DNA of 64,000 nt from Bugula neritina (Eukaryota > Bryozoa > Gymnolaemata > Cheilostomatida > Bugulidae). Both the position numbers and the translations under genes were made by a program. Shown piece after piece: positions 49,081 through 61,600 of this stretch (its first letter is position 1; every line of letters begins with the position of its first letter). The notes under the pieces were generated by a model that was given only the letters and a program-made list of their open reading frames with translations, had not been told where the DNA came from and searched no databases. The stretch is from NCBI GenBank assembly GCA_964035545.1, contig OZ037765.1, positions 12,146,698-12,210,697 on the forward strand, read 5' to 3'.

Positions 49081-51266
49081 CATCAGATTTTTATATATAA
49101 TATTAGATTGAGTTAAACATTGTAAGTAGGTGTTATGCGCCTACCAGAACCAGACTCCAAAAGAGTCTAAGAGTGCAGATCGAATTGAATAAAATTAGAA
49201 GTGGGCAGTCACGATTTTGTGATTTATTTTTATCATAAGTTAACTAATTATAGCCACAATTTATGCATTTAGTTGGAAATTTTCATTGGACCCGTAATTT
49301 TATTGCTATAATCATTTAAGCTCCCTTCATACTTTCTGGTGTGATAGCAAAAACGTAGCCTAAAATTGGATAAGAAATATTTTTAGAACAGCAAAACATG
49401 CCTAGGTAACCCTTATAAGCCTATAAATGTGCTAGTGTTTCTGGTTTACTCACCAATCAGTCTAGAACAGTTTGTCCTAGTTTTCTAGCAGGAAATTATG
49501 TTCTTTTGTGACTAATGGCACACATAAAAAGTAGTTTCCCATGATCCTTGTAAAAGGCACCACCAGATTTTTTTCTAATGGGTGACTTAAGCATAATTAT
49601 ATTATATAATATTTTAAATTATAGCAAAGCTTTAGGGTATTCCCTAAAAATAACTGAGCTAAATAAATTTTGTTTCTGAAATCATTATTAAAATAAAAAG
49701 TATGCATTTTAACGAACAGCATTGCTCATAAAATTATATATAGTTCAATTTAAGTTTTACAAAGTTGAAACATCCTCCGAAGTTCAGAAAAATTGCTCAT
49801 GCTTCTCATTTCCTTTTATTGTACCTAATAGTAGTGACAATATTTAAAATCATTAGCTTTAATAATTTCAAGATATCTGACGGCATAGATAAATTTAGGG
49901 GAAAGCAACTCCCTCGACAGTTTGAAGAGCTTTTGTGGTTAAATTGGAGGACAAAACAGCCTAGAGCTTTACAAAAATAGAGTTAAAAATGCCTTTATGA
50001 TCATCTGTATAAATTCTTATGTATATATAAAAATACTAGCCTTAATAAGTCCAAATTATTTAACTGATTTAAACAAAAATTAGGAGAAGACAACCAATGA
50101 TTTATTTTGAAAGTTTGAGAGGCTTTGTGGCTAACTATGTGCGCAGAACACTTTAGAGTTTTCACAGAATACTTAAGAACCTTAAAACTCTTAATTTCAA
50201 AAATAAAATTTCGTGGCTCACCCTCGGAGTGTACTGAGTGAAAGATAATTGGAGGTTGCTTCTAGACTAACAAGGGAATTTAACTTTTTTGTGTCTCTTG
50301 TAGTCGTTAGTGAACCAATCAAACAGCTACAAAGATGTTTTTAAAGTATTTTACTGAAAATGCACTAAGGCTGAAATATGCTCAAATGCTGAAAAGGAGC
50401 TGGTAAAATTGTTTGTGAGCTAGGGACTAAAATAACCCTAATTTACACGCTTTTGTTCTTCAAAGCAATCTAAGTTGCATTATTTTGAAAAGTTTTAGAA
50501 TATTTTGGTAAAGAGACATTGAATTTTCAGTAGCAATGTGTAAAACAAGTCATAAAAACGCCCATTACATGCAAAGGCCATGAAACAGACTCAGATACCA
50601 TAACTGGCATAACACAGGCTAAGGCGGTGGCTTTTAAATAGAGATATATAGAGTTCTTTTTAAATATACCAATGATTGACATGTTCAAATGCAGCAAATA
50701 GAACAGTGATGTTTTAGCAGTTGCATATTAACAATATTAAAACAGCTGAATGCATGGTTACTGCCTTGTAATAGTGTATTGCATTGCCAACAAGAAGTAA
50801 CATTTTAAGTAGATAAATGCTGAAACAATGAAAAAGTATAATATATCATGTTATTTGAAATTGATCAACTTGACTTTTTGAGAGATTTTTAAGATTTTTG
50901 GCTAAAAGAAGTCATTTTTAAGCAAAACTATGCTCCAACAATCTTGATAAGTTTCTTTATGTGCTTTTGTACAGAAATAACAACTATTTAATAGAAGTGG
51001 CAATTGGAAAATTCAAAGGCCATAAAAAGGGATGCCATAAAAAGGGCTAAAAATGGTGTTTAATCAAAAAAAATTTAGTGGAAGTGCATTGAAATAGTTT
51101 GAAACATTCACAAAGCAATGGAATGTCAGAAAATTTTATACAGTTATTGTAACTTAAACACAACAATTGTATTCCCTTATGTTTCTGAAAAAAGCTTCAT
51201 TGTTACAGATTTGAACTTTAAGCCAACAGCAAAAATTTCACAAATTACGTGTGATTGAGCACTAAC
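49081..51266. other. Intergenic, no gene seen
   Basis: AT-rich sequence with faintly repeated phrases (for example GAAGAGCTTTTGTGGTTAA at 49924 and GAGAGGCTTTGTGGCTAAC at 50117), which suggests an old local duplication. No exon is supported. Confidence 0.5.
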
Positions 51267-53010
51267 ATGCTTGCACAACTGAATATAATCGCCTATTTAA
51301 ATGTTGTTAATGTGCTCGTCATATTAAGTGGGATAATTATTGTACTGCCAGTGGCTCTGATATGTTGCTGCTATTTTAAATCGTCTGGAAAGCAAGCTGC
51401 AGCTGAACATTTTCGAACGAACAGTTCCATGCCAGAAAATGAGGGGTGGGTTTAATTAGCGCTAGCAGTTGGTGTAACTGTCCTGTTGTTTGATAGATCT
51501 TATATATCACATAATATTGTATACTGCTGCAGATTCAAGCTTTTACATTAGAATCAGCTAAGCACGTTTCTATTTAAGTATTGACAGTTGAACTGTCCTT
51601 TAAATAAATATCAAGAAAATGTTGCTATGGTTAAACTTAGTTTTTACATTAGATGATAAAAAAACTTATGTTTCTATTAAAGCATATTTAAAATGTGTGT
51701 AAACTCAAGCCAGAGAGTTCAAGTGACCGTCAAAGCCTTACATAGTGCCAGCAGCTTAAGTTTATGGGCACGGTTAGAGAGCTCAATCATTTAATATTAA
51801 TGCTTAGCATATATATTTCTACAGTAATTTTTCTCCAGAAAGATATTTTTACGTGCTTCCATGTAAACATAACAATGCATTTTAGTTCTGCCAATGAAGA
51901 TAATCAAGCCTCTGGTAACAGAGAATATTATGCTATGATAAAGAGACCACTTAATTATGTACCCAAGTAAGTACTGGGCAAACAGAGATTTCACTAAAAT
52001 ACTTTAAAATTAAAATTATATCTGTAAAACGAAACCAAAATATTTTTCCAAGCACCAGCACCTACAAAACCAATGCAAACCATAGATTAGCTGTTTTATA
52101 ATATAAACAAATTTAAAAATATGGACTTTTCTCTGGTAGCTCCTCAGTTCTTCAATAATATCTATTCCTTAATGTGAGAATAAAACACTTTGTCAAATAT
52201 TTACATTAGCATTCAAAATGATAACTTGTTGACTGCATTATGTGGTCAGCTATGAATGAGTGTTATGATTGTTTCAGTGGTATTATAATATATTACAGTT
52301 TAGCCCCAGCTATTTGTCCTTTATATCACCTATTTTTTGCTATATGTCGGTATATATAAATAAAATTTGCTGGCATAGCTGTTGCATGAAAGCTTAGTAG
52401 TGCTAATACGAGTTTATTATACTTGCAGCCCCAAGAATGTAAACCGGCAACCAACAAGTCAAGACTATTATGATAGGATGGTAGGTTTTCCCTAAACTCT
52501 TTTCTTTCTTATATAATTTATTGACTTGTAAAGTTGTCAATTAAATATTGTAATAAATTTTGCTTCTTATTTGTAGCGACAAAACCCCAACAGAAGATCT
52601 GAACCAAAACCGGTACCTTTACCAAAACAGTTTTCGGGGTCCTCCCTACCATCTTTTGGATGTACACCTCCACGTATTCAATCATATGTACAACCATACA
52701 TTCCAGCACCACAACCTATACTTGTTCAAGTAATTTATACATAACTGTATATTAGTACTTTAAATAATGTCTATCATGCATTAATCTGAGGCTGCTAACC
52801 TTAGTATCCTAGGATTAGGTTCTCATATCCGGAAGTTTAAAGTTTTAAAGTTTAAACTTTTTTATTTATTTTGTTAATATACCACACACAAACGACAATA
52901 TAACCTTCCTATATTTGTTTATGTTATATATAAAGAAAGTTGCAGGTGAATAAATTAACTTGTGTGTGAGTGTGAGTGTGAGTGTGAGTGTGAGTGTGAG
53001 TGTGAGTGTG

Positions 53011-53060
<50 letters not shown>

Positions 53061-53702
53061 TGTGTGTGTGTGAGTGTGTGTGTGTGAGTGTGTGTGTGTG
53101 AGTGTGTGTGTGAGTGTGTGTGTGTGAGTGTGTGTGAGTGTGTGTGTGAGTGTGTGTGTGTGTGAGTGTGTGTGTGAGTGTGTGTGTGTGTGTGTGTGTG
53201 AGTGTGTGAGTGTGTGTGTGAGTGTGTGTGTGTGAGTGTGTGTGTGAGTGTGTGTGTGTGAGTGTGTGTGTGAGTGTGTGTGTGAGTGTGTGTGTGTGTG
53301 AGTGTGTGTGTGGGTGTGTGTGTGAGTGTGTGTGTGAGTGTGTGTGTGTGTGAGTGTGTGTGTGTTAGTCATTGGAAGCTCAAAAGTATCACACTATAAG
53401 TTAATTTCAAAATACTATTATGTTACAGATCTTAAATTATTTCATATGTTAAAAAACATAGTACAATGGCTCTATTAACACAAGCTCTATATTTACTGCT
53501 CATTTATTAAATTAACTATTTGTTTATGACAGGGTTCAGTCAAACCTATTGAAACAGCACAGCCTCAAATTGTTCAAATGATAAAGAAAAAAAGAAAGAA
53601 GACATTGATTACTGATGGTCGGTTTAATACATGCTTTGAAAAAAAGAAATTTGGTTTTGTATATGTTGTTCACTGTTCTGTGGCCTATGCAGCAATGTCT
53701 TG

Positions 53703-53787
<85 letters not shown>

Positions 53788-55405
53788 ATATGTTTTCTCT
53801 TTCAATTAGAGACAAAACTCTGATAATAAACAAAAATCTGTAAAATAACAAGATGTTATATTGAAGGATGCTGAAAATTTGCTTCATACTGTTTATAGTC
53901 TAAAAACTGAATTGCTACAGAAAATTAACATTGTTTGCAAGTTTAGAATCACAACATGAGATTTTTCAACGTAAAAATGTTCATTAATTTTTTTCGAAGG
54001 TCTATTTGACATATATGCATTTAAAATATGCTTCATACTGTGGAACACATTTTATTTTTTGGCAGCATATACTTTGTTCCGATAAATAAGCACAACTTCA
54101 CATAACTTTCTGAAAGCAGCATTGGAATTTGTTAATAAATCTTTACAGATTATATTATTTCAATATTTCATTATTATATTTCTATGCTATGTTTACAGTA
54201 GCAGGAATTTTAAGCTTTGCATGCACCCTTCAGGTATAATTTTGCCCAAATCACCATCCCTGTGAGAACCCCTGAATGGAAGGGCTTTTAAATGAACTGA
54301 GGACTTGATTTCAATTGTGACACAAGAGCAATTTTGACTGAATGTCCTTCTTAAATTCACCAATGGCCTTTAGTGGAGATCAAACCACTGGCCTTGTGTT
54401 TATTAATCCAGCGTTCCAGCCACTAGACCATGAATACTCTCTTAATAACTCTGCCCAAATATAATGTTTAAATGATTCCCAATATCAAGTTTTTGCAAAT
54501 TTTAGATGTTGACAAATTTTCATCCCACAGTTTAGATCGATTATTCAACATCAATCAAGCGGTAAGCTGTATCATCAATTTACCATCTTATCAAGCTCTC
54601 TTTCGTGTTAATTATTTTTGGAATAATGTTGCACACCATTTCAACAAGAAACTCAGAATTTTTTTGCATATTACAAAATTGAGTAAACTATAGGTTGTTT
54701 GGGGATGGAAGTTATTTCGAAAAGTTAATCCAAACAAGTTGCACCTTGCAACATTTTAATGACCATCTCTCAGATTCTATAGAGGTTTATTTCATGTTAC
54801 ATGACAACTTTCTACTATGGGCAGACAAAAGCTCTTCGATCATCACAAGATGAAAATCAGACACGGATAAGCGTCTCAAGATCACATAGACCATCTGTGA
54901 ATCCGAGAATATCAAGTGCTTCAACCAAAGCTGGAACAGTAAGTATTTTCTATTTCTACATTAGCTTCTAGAAAAGTAAATCTATTAATGCAACTTGCAT
55001 GTACTTTATTATGTAAATATAAGTGTAATATACGAAACCATAGCCATCTGGCATCATGTGCAAAATAGGGATTATAAATTTGTTTCAACATTTTTATAAC
55101 TCAAAAGTTTTGCAAAGTGGTGTAATAACTAAAGACACATTTCTGGTCTAAACTTGCAGTCCTCTGGATCACAGTGTCAACTCATGAAAATAAAATCAGA
55201 TGAAAGAATACGAAAAAGAAAGAGTAGATCTCGACACCCATCAGCTTCTTCAGTCAATTTGTGGAAAAACCTGTCACGAGGTGCATCAGCTGCTTCAATC
55301 CCACAAGCCCTAGACTTGCAATGCGGGAGCTTGCTTGCAGGCAGTGAAGCGGGAGTTCTAGTACGCAAGAAGAGGAGAAAACAAAGTAACCTCCCAAACC
55401 TGTGA
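51267..55405 (+). CDS. Unrecognised single-pass membrane protein with Pro-rich and basic cytoplasmic-type tail, about 316 aa
   Basis: Exons joined in phase: 51267-51445, 51886-51966, 52429-52480, 52577-52729, 53533 to about 53658, 54825-54938, 55160-55405. The 3' end of the fifth exon is the weakest point, and a 30-nt exon near 53812-53841 could also be included. The protein starts with a short polar leader and one transmembrane helix (NVLVILSGIIIVLPVALICCCYF, residues about 18-40) with membrane-proximal cysteines. There is no cleavable signal, so type III topology with a long inside tail is likely. The tail is rich in Asn, Tyr, Pro and Gln (REYYAMIKRPLNYVP; QDYYDRM; PYIPAPQP). It then becomes Lys/Arg-rich and Ser-rich (KKKRKK; RIRKRKSRSRH) and ends VLVRKKRRKQSNLPNL. 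I recognise no family. AATAAA lies at 55493-55498. Confidence 0.62.
52961..53364. repeat. (GTGTGA)n / (TG)n compound satellite
   Basis: The tract begins with about nine GTGTGA-type hexamers, then (TG)n blocks of 8-14 bases each closed by a GA. It lies in the fourth intron of the membrane-protein gene. Its block pattern differs from the octamer block at 47850-47912. Confidence 0.95.
53705..53782. repeat. (TA)n microsatellite
   Basis: About 78 bp of uninterrupted TA lies just after the fifth exon of the membrane-protein gene. Confidence 0.97.
54240..54437 (-). mobile_element. tRNA-derived SINE, copy 2
   Basis: The minus strand starts with a tRNA-like head (GGTCTAGTGGCTGG as an A-box-like segment, then GGTTTGATCTCC as a B-box-like segment). 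A body shared with 39270-39450 follows. Shared plus-strand phrases include CTGTGAGAACCCCTG and GAGCAATTTTGACTGAATG. It sits in the intron between 53658 and 54825. Confidence 0.72.
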
Positions 55406-55492
55406 ACTTTTCCGTATTTATCGATTGCAATAATACGCAGAATTAGAGAGCTTGTAAAAGTCAAAAATGAATTAGTTTTGCAAGCTGAATGT

Positions 55493-55498
55493 AATAAA
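55493..55498 (+). terminator. Poly(A) signal of the single-pass membrane protein gene
   Basis: AATAAA lies 87 bp after the TGA ending at 55405. The convergent CHY-finger gene ends 273 bp away at 55679. Confidence 0.5.
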
Positions 55499-55678
55499 AC
55501 TTTATATTGCCATAGTACCTTTAAAAAATAAATGTTGCATGCTGTTTCCATTATAATTGCATAACAAAATATATTTCATAATTATGTTAGTATAAAAACA
55601 GGTTGGAGATCATTGTATATCACCAGACATCATTGCACATATGTAAGTAATAATGATAACAATTCACTCATTACAATT

Positions 55679-58600
55679 TCACAATTTCTTAGAAGGCTTT
55701 TTTGCCAAAGATTCGGCTCGTTTGGACACGGTTTTATTAGAGCCAGAAAACTTCTGTTTGTCTCCCCTGAAATAAACAGACACTTCTTATAGGACTTTGG
55801 AACAATTTACCTGTCATAATGGTAACACTTACTTCTATATGCAAAATTTACCAGCAAAACACCTGCTTCCATCATTTCCAAGATTATAAATGCATAGATA
55901 GTTAACAGCCATCTAACTGAAGACCACTTAATACTTCTTAAATCATGCCAACATAAATATATTGTCAACTTATTTATTGAATTACGCATGATATGTAAGG
56001 CTAATTTAGTATCAATACTTACTTGGCCATTGCAAGTTTGTTACGACAACCTTGGCCCCCTTCCCAGTGTTGAGACTTGGATCTTGTTAGAGAAGAATCA
56101 CAGGACACACACGGTTTGGTTAAAGAAAACCCCTGCAGAGTAATAAACCAGTAAAATAAACTAACAAGTATTGCCTGGCGGTATAATGTGGGTAATGAAG
56201 AATGAATTTGAATGTTAGAACTTCGGAATCTTGAAGAGAGAAGAATGCACCCTGTGTTTTATAATCAGACAACAATTGGCAAGTTCACCATATACTGTAG
56301 GAGCAGCTAGCAAAAGACACAAGATATTAAGTCTACCTGCTCTTTGGAACAAAAACCACAAATCATTCTGTTAGCCAGTTCCATCTCATGATCTGTTTCT
56401 TTCTCATCATGACATTTGTCACATGGATACAGCTTCCCACAGCACGGGAATCTACAACAAACACTTGCTAAATTAAAAGCTATAGAATCACATTTCAAAT
56501 AAATTAATTTTTATATAGAGGGCCTCTTTCTCTTGCATTTCTTGCACATGACCTGGATTTAATTAAACTACATAACAGAGTATGTAAATGACACTTGGAA
56601 GTGACTGACACAGTCATAACCAATGCTAAGTGGCACTGAAGCCTACTTAGAGTTGTAGATAAGACAATATAAATATAAGACCTTGGATATGAACAGCACA
56701 AGCAGCATGTGCTAGAGCAGCCATGTCAGGCAATGCCACAACTACAACAAATCTATCATGTAATGTAAGTATTTAAACTGTTTCCTCTAAGCTGAGCTGC
56801 CACATGAGCTGGGGATAGAGCATCAATATCAGCTCAAGAAATAGTTTTAGCTAAAATATCCTTCTATAACGAGCCGTCTCTTGGTGTGTAAGCATTTAGA
56901 GGTAATATACTGTTTTACTTCAGACTTTCAAGACTGTCTTGCGAATGTTTTGTACAGGGAGTGACCATCTTGGAGGACAGCGAGGCATACGTAGAAAACA
57001 TAAGTAGTATACTGACTATCATCATTTGTACAGTTGGAATTGCATTAAATGCATTAAACTTGGTTATCGCGACACGACGACCTTCCAAAGGATCACTACA
57101 CGTGTATTTGATCACCTTGTCCATAGTGGATGGGCTATACCTAATCTGTGTTCTACCTTCAAGAGCATTTAGATGTGGCAATGGATGTCAAACAAGACCC
57201 ACATTTTCAGCAAATATTCTAAAACTCGTCTATACACATACCTAACAAATTTTTGAATGTATCTTATTAGAAAAGATTTGCTAATCCAATTTTGCATAAA
57301 TGTTTAAAAATCCAAACTCATTTTTATAAACTTAGTTAAAGAAACAAAAAATTAGTAGCCTACTTGTAACTTTCCTGCCAGCAAAGTATACATTTAAGCT
57401 GTGATTGATTTAACTGAAATAAATTGATGATAGAACATATTTAAGCTGAAAGTTAAGTTTTCATTGAAGTTAACATTTAAAATGAAAATACTATTAGCAA
57501 CCATTATGCCATATTCACTACATTCCCATGCAGCCAATGTTCAAATATATCAGATGTATGTTCGCATTAACTTACAGTTGTGGCTCAGTTTAATTGACCT
57601 GTACCCATACATCAAATGAAAAATCCATTCGCACAGCATGGGAATGCAGTGATAACTGTACGTAGCGAGTGTTTCTCCTGTTTTTGGTAGGCCCAAATAT
57701 ATGAGAAGTTTGTATACCTCCCGGTTGCAAATACTCTGGTGGTGATTGATGCCTACGTTACCTGTGTTTGGGCTATACACAGGTTGACATATATACACAA
57801 ACCAAGGATCATCACCAACCATAGGTTCGTTCTAGCTTGTATTACATCACATTCCTACATACTAAACAAGTTATAAGGAAGTACACAAAACTAGATTCCA
57901 CTTGAGTTGAATTTTATCAGCTGAAATTGGAGTCAACGCGTTCAACTGTTTAGGCAATGTTTAGTAAGGTTTGCTCGTAAGTTATCAAATGCTACCTATC
58001 TGTAACAAAACCTACTTAGTAAGCAACACACTTACTACATCAGTGAAGATTCTGTTTAACTCTAAATATTTGTTATCTAAAATGTATGCGTAGCTTTGAC
58101 TTCTATAATGTAGTTTATGCAGACAAGAAGTTTGACTGTACAGCTCGAGCAATTATGTTCAAAATGTTGGCATCTTGTATTTGCAGCTCAATACCAGTGA
58201 AGGCTATTGCTCTAGCCACAATTTTCTCATCTGCAGTACATGTGCCGTATTTTCTCAAGTGGAAGGTGAATGGTAATCACCTGGAACGAACTCAGTTCAC
58301 GCTATCCAATGATGATTTGTACTACACCACGTTTCTAATGGTGGTAACCAGAGCTCTACCTATTCTAACGCTCTTCATAACCAACATCCTACTCCTTATC
58401 AATATCAACCAGGCTCTAAGGAGAAGAAAACAACTTACATTTCAACCATCTGCCCAGGTGAGGGGACAGGGAATCTCAGCTTGTGTTGGAAATATGTGGA
58501 AATTGATGCGCATTATACCCCTAACAGCAAAAGGAAATTAAAACCTTAATTTTTAGCAACTTTGCCAAACAACTCTAGCTACTCAATGGATGGGTATAGA

Positions 58601-61600
58601 AAAATGACCTTGACTATAAAACACAGAGCTAAACAAAAAGTTTGTGTCTTCAGAATTTGAATATTTAACAAGAAAAGGTTTCCTTGTAGATCAGATACTC
58701 TAAACAACAGACGAAGCTTACAGTGTTGCTGGTGGGTGTTATATGTCTGATGATAATAGGCAACACTCCTGTCGTCTTCGCCCATCCACCAATCTCTCAA
58801 GTATTATTTGACTTGAACGGTAAGCTAGAATGTATTCAGGTATGCGGTTACCAAAATCTCTAATCACAAACATATTCTAACTACTGCTTTGCATTGTTGC
58901 AGAAGAGTGTCTAGAATTTTCCAGAGGATATAGAGAGTTCCGAGCAATTGCCAACCTGCTGGAGCAGACCTCCTTCTCTCTAAACTTTGTGGTATACTAC
59001 TTCATGAATAAAAACTTCAAGGACTTTACCCACAAGGCACTGCAGTGTAAATGTGTGTCAAAAAACGCTGTGAGTGACAGTGAACTGACTTGATAGGTGA
59101 AAAGGTTACAACGAACGATGTAAAAACTGAAGATACAGTAACATGTCGTGTAATATAAATTGTAATTCTATAGTAACTTAGACTTTATTAAACAGAATAC
59201 GCAAGTGATAGAGTGGAGACAAACCTGAACCAGCGGAAACTCTTCTTGTAGTGTAGGCAAGCTCCCTTGTCAGGCAGAGGCTTCCCTTCTGCTATAATTC
59301 GTAAATCTGATTTTGCTTTCGCTCTCTTGGAAATTAAGACAGCATCAGCACCTAAACACATTAAAACTGACTAATAAAATTAACCAGTAATTTGATTTAC
59401 TATTTTCAATGTTCATAACATGTAAAACGGAAAAATATATCTTAGTACTTCAGGCATGCGATAAGATGATTTACCAATTCTAATAGCTGCACCATCATTT
59501 AGCAAGATGAAAGTTCCTTTCTCAACAGAGATGATCATCTTTTTATGACAGCTGATGCACCAAAATTGCTTTTCCTGGTCTGCATGTAAACCCTACAACA
59601 ATATTAGCAAGTTTTATGCTGTTAGCCAGCTGAATATACTAATATGATGAACTAAGGTGTTTGTAGTACAGTTTAAGAAAAAATATACCCAATTATTAAC
59701 ATGAAGAAAAAGACATGAGGACATTGTGAGACAAATTAACAAGTTGTTGTTATGTATCAATATAGAAAATTTTAAATAATTCTCTAAATTTATTTAAAGA
59801 TCTCATTTCATTTATTCAATAACTTAGGAATAAACTTTTTGAGGATTCCAAAACTACAAATTTTAGATGAACACATGGATACAGTAACATATATGGAGAT
59901 CTAGACACTTATTAATAATAGTCATTAATTGCATTTAAATGCAATTCTGTTGCACACAGTTACATTGCTGCCAATAGCTACTGACACATACTGTTGGTAT
60001 TACAATGTACAAAATGTTACTTACATGAACGGGTAACTCTTTGTTACATTCCAAGCAGCCGGCAATTAGCTGGCAGTCTTGTAGCACCAGGTCAAAAGGT
60101 TGGCAGGCACTCAAATCAAAGAAGCCAACAGTACTGGAGGCTGCATGCATTAGGGCAGCATGGTAGACCAAAGACATTTGTGATCGGCATCTGTCACACA
60201 CCACAATGTACGGCTTCTCTGAGTGCATGGTTATGTGGTGCACAGTCTACAGATATAAAGAGCACAGGCTAACACTGAAAAAGATATTAGCTGTACATTA
60301 TTCAATATTAAAAAATCTACCTATTAAACTGAATAAAATCATATAATAGAAATGAACTTACCTTGCAGCGAGTACATTTAATTCCTATTCTAAGAATAGT
60401 ACAGTGTAAAGTAGCAGCGGATTCCAGCAGCCTGAGATTTCTTAGCCTGAGCTCTGTACCTCGTCTCGCAGGGTCTAACCTTTTCGTACCCTAAAGAGTG
60501 ATCCACAGTGAGCTACACAAACTTGTAGCAAAAATATGTTTAAAATTGCTCATCCATTAAACAGCTAGTTGCAAAAAAGATATGAGAGTGTTAAACTTTG
60601 ATAGGCTTTAAAACTTTTCAACTTGAAGCTAAAAACAATTGAAATCAACAGATTCAAGAAACATTCATCAACAGCCTACAATAAAGTCACAGGTAATGCA
60701 TTTACTGCACATATACACTTGATAACACAATATGGCAGGGTTTTATAAAACAATTTTTTACTGGTTTTTAGCCAAATCCGAACACCGAATCAGAAATATA
60801 TTATACATCAAGCCTAGGAAATTGCATAGAAAATTCTGCACCAACCTGCTGCCCTGTTGATGGAGGAGGACTGGGTAGTTGGTCTGCTGATTTCTCAACT
60901 CTGGCAGAACTACTTGTATCTTGTATCTCCACGGCAGCCATTTGACTTGCACACACTTCTGTGTCAGGGGATGTTGTTTCAATAGTCTCAGGGTTGTCCT
61001 CCCCTGCAGGTACTTGCAGTTCTGTGTGATGCACAAATGTGAGGCCTGCAGCTTTGGCAGCCAGTTCTCTTTTGTACTAAAACCCAAAATATCAACAGTT
61101 TATTTTACATTTATATTAATAATTATCTGATTTATTTAATATAAATACTGACAATGTATAAAAATTAATTACACGTGACGTATTATCCCATAACCTACCA
61201 TAGTCAACCCAGTGGTGAAAAGTTGTTCCATTGTTTTGTCTAACCATCTTAGAAACGGTCGAAATACTAATTCTGTTTTATCTGCTTTTTGATTGGTCAT
61301 GTGCCTGTCTGTGAGCCAATCATTCATTTTCTTGCAAATGTGTCTAAACAGAGCATTTTTCAATTAAATTACATTAACATATCAGTATTGCATAATTAGC
61401 ATGTCTAGAGCTGTCACTGTATAATATTTATGTCTAGCAATTGGAAATGAAAATTAGCTCAATTGCACACCTTATCCACCCTAAAGAGGAAATGCTAAAT
61501 AATAATATATATACAAAAACTTTTTTACAAATATAGAGTAGTGAAGCCAAGCCAAAATCTAGGCCTCAAAAACTTTTTGTTGAGTCACTAAAACCTGTAA

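Noticed and set aside
49765-49980. 71-codon plus-strand frame
   Set aside because: No splice context, no recognisable motif, and it lies in weakly duplicated noncoding sequence.
58086-58186. Upstream part of the frame 58086-58541 as receptor coding sequence
   Set aside because: A strong acceptor at 58185-58186 gives a phase-correct join to the TM3 exon. The upstream part does not resemble receptor sequence.
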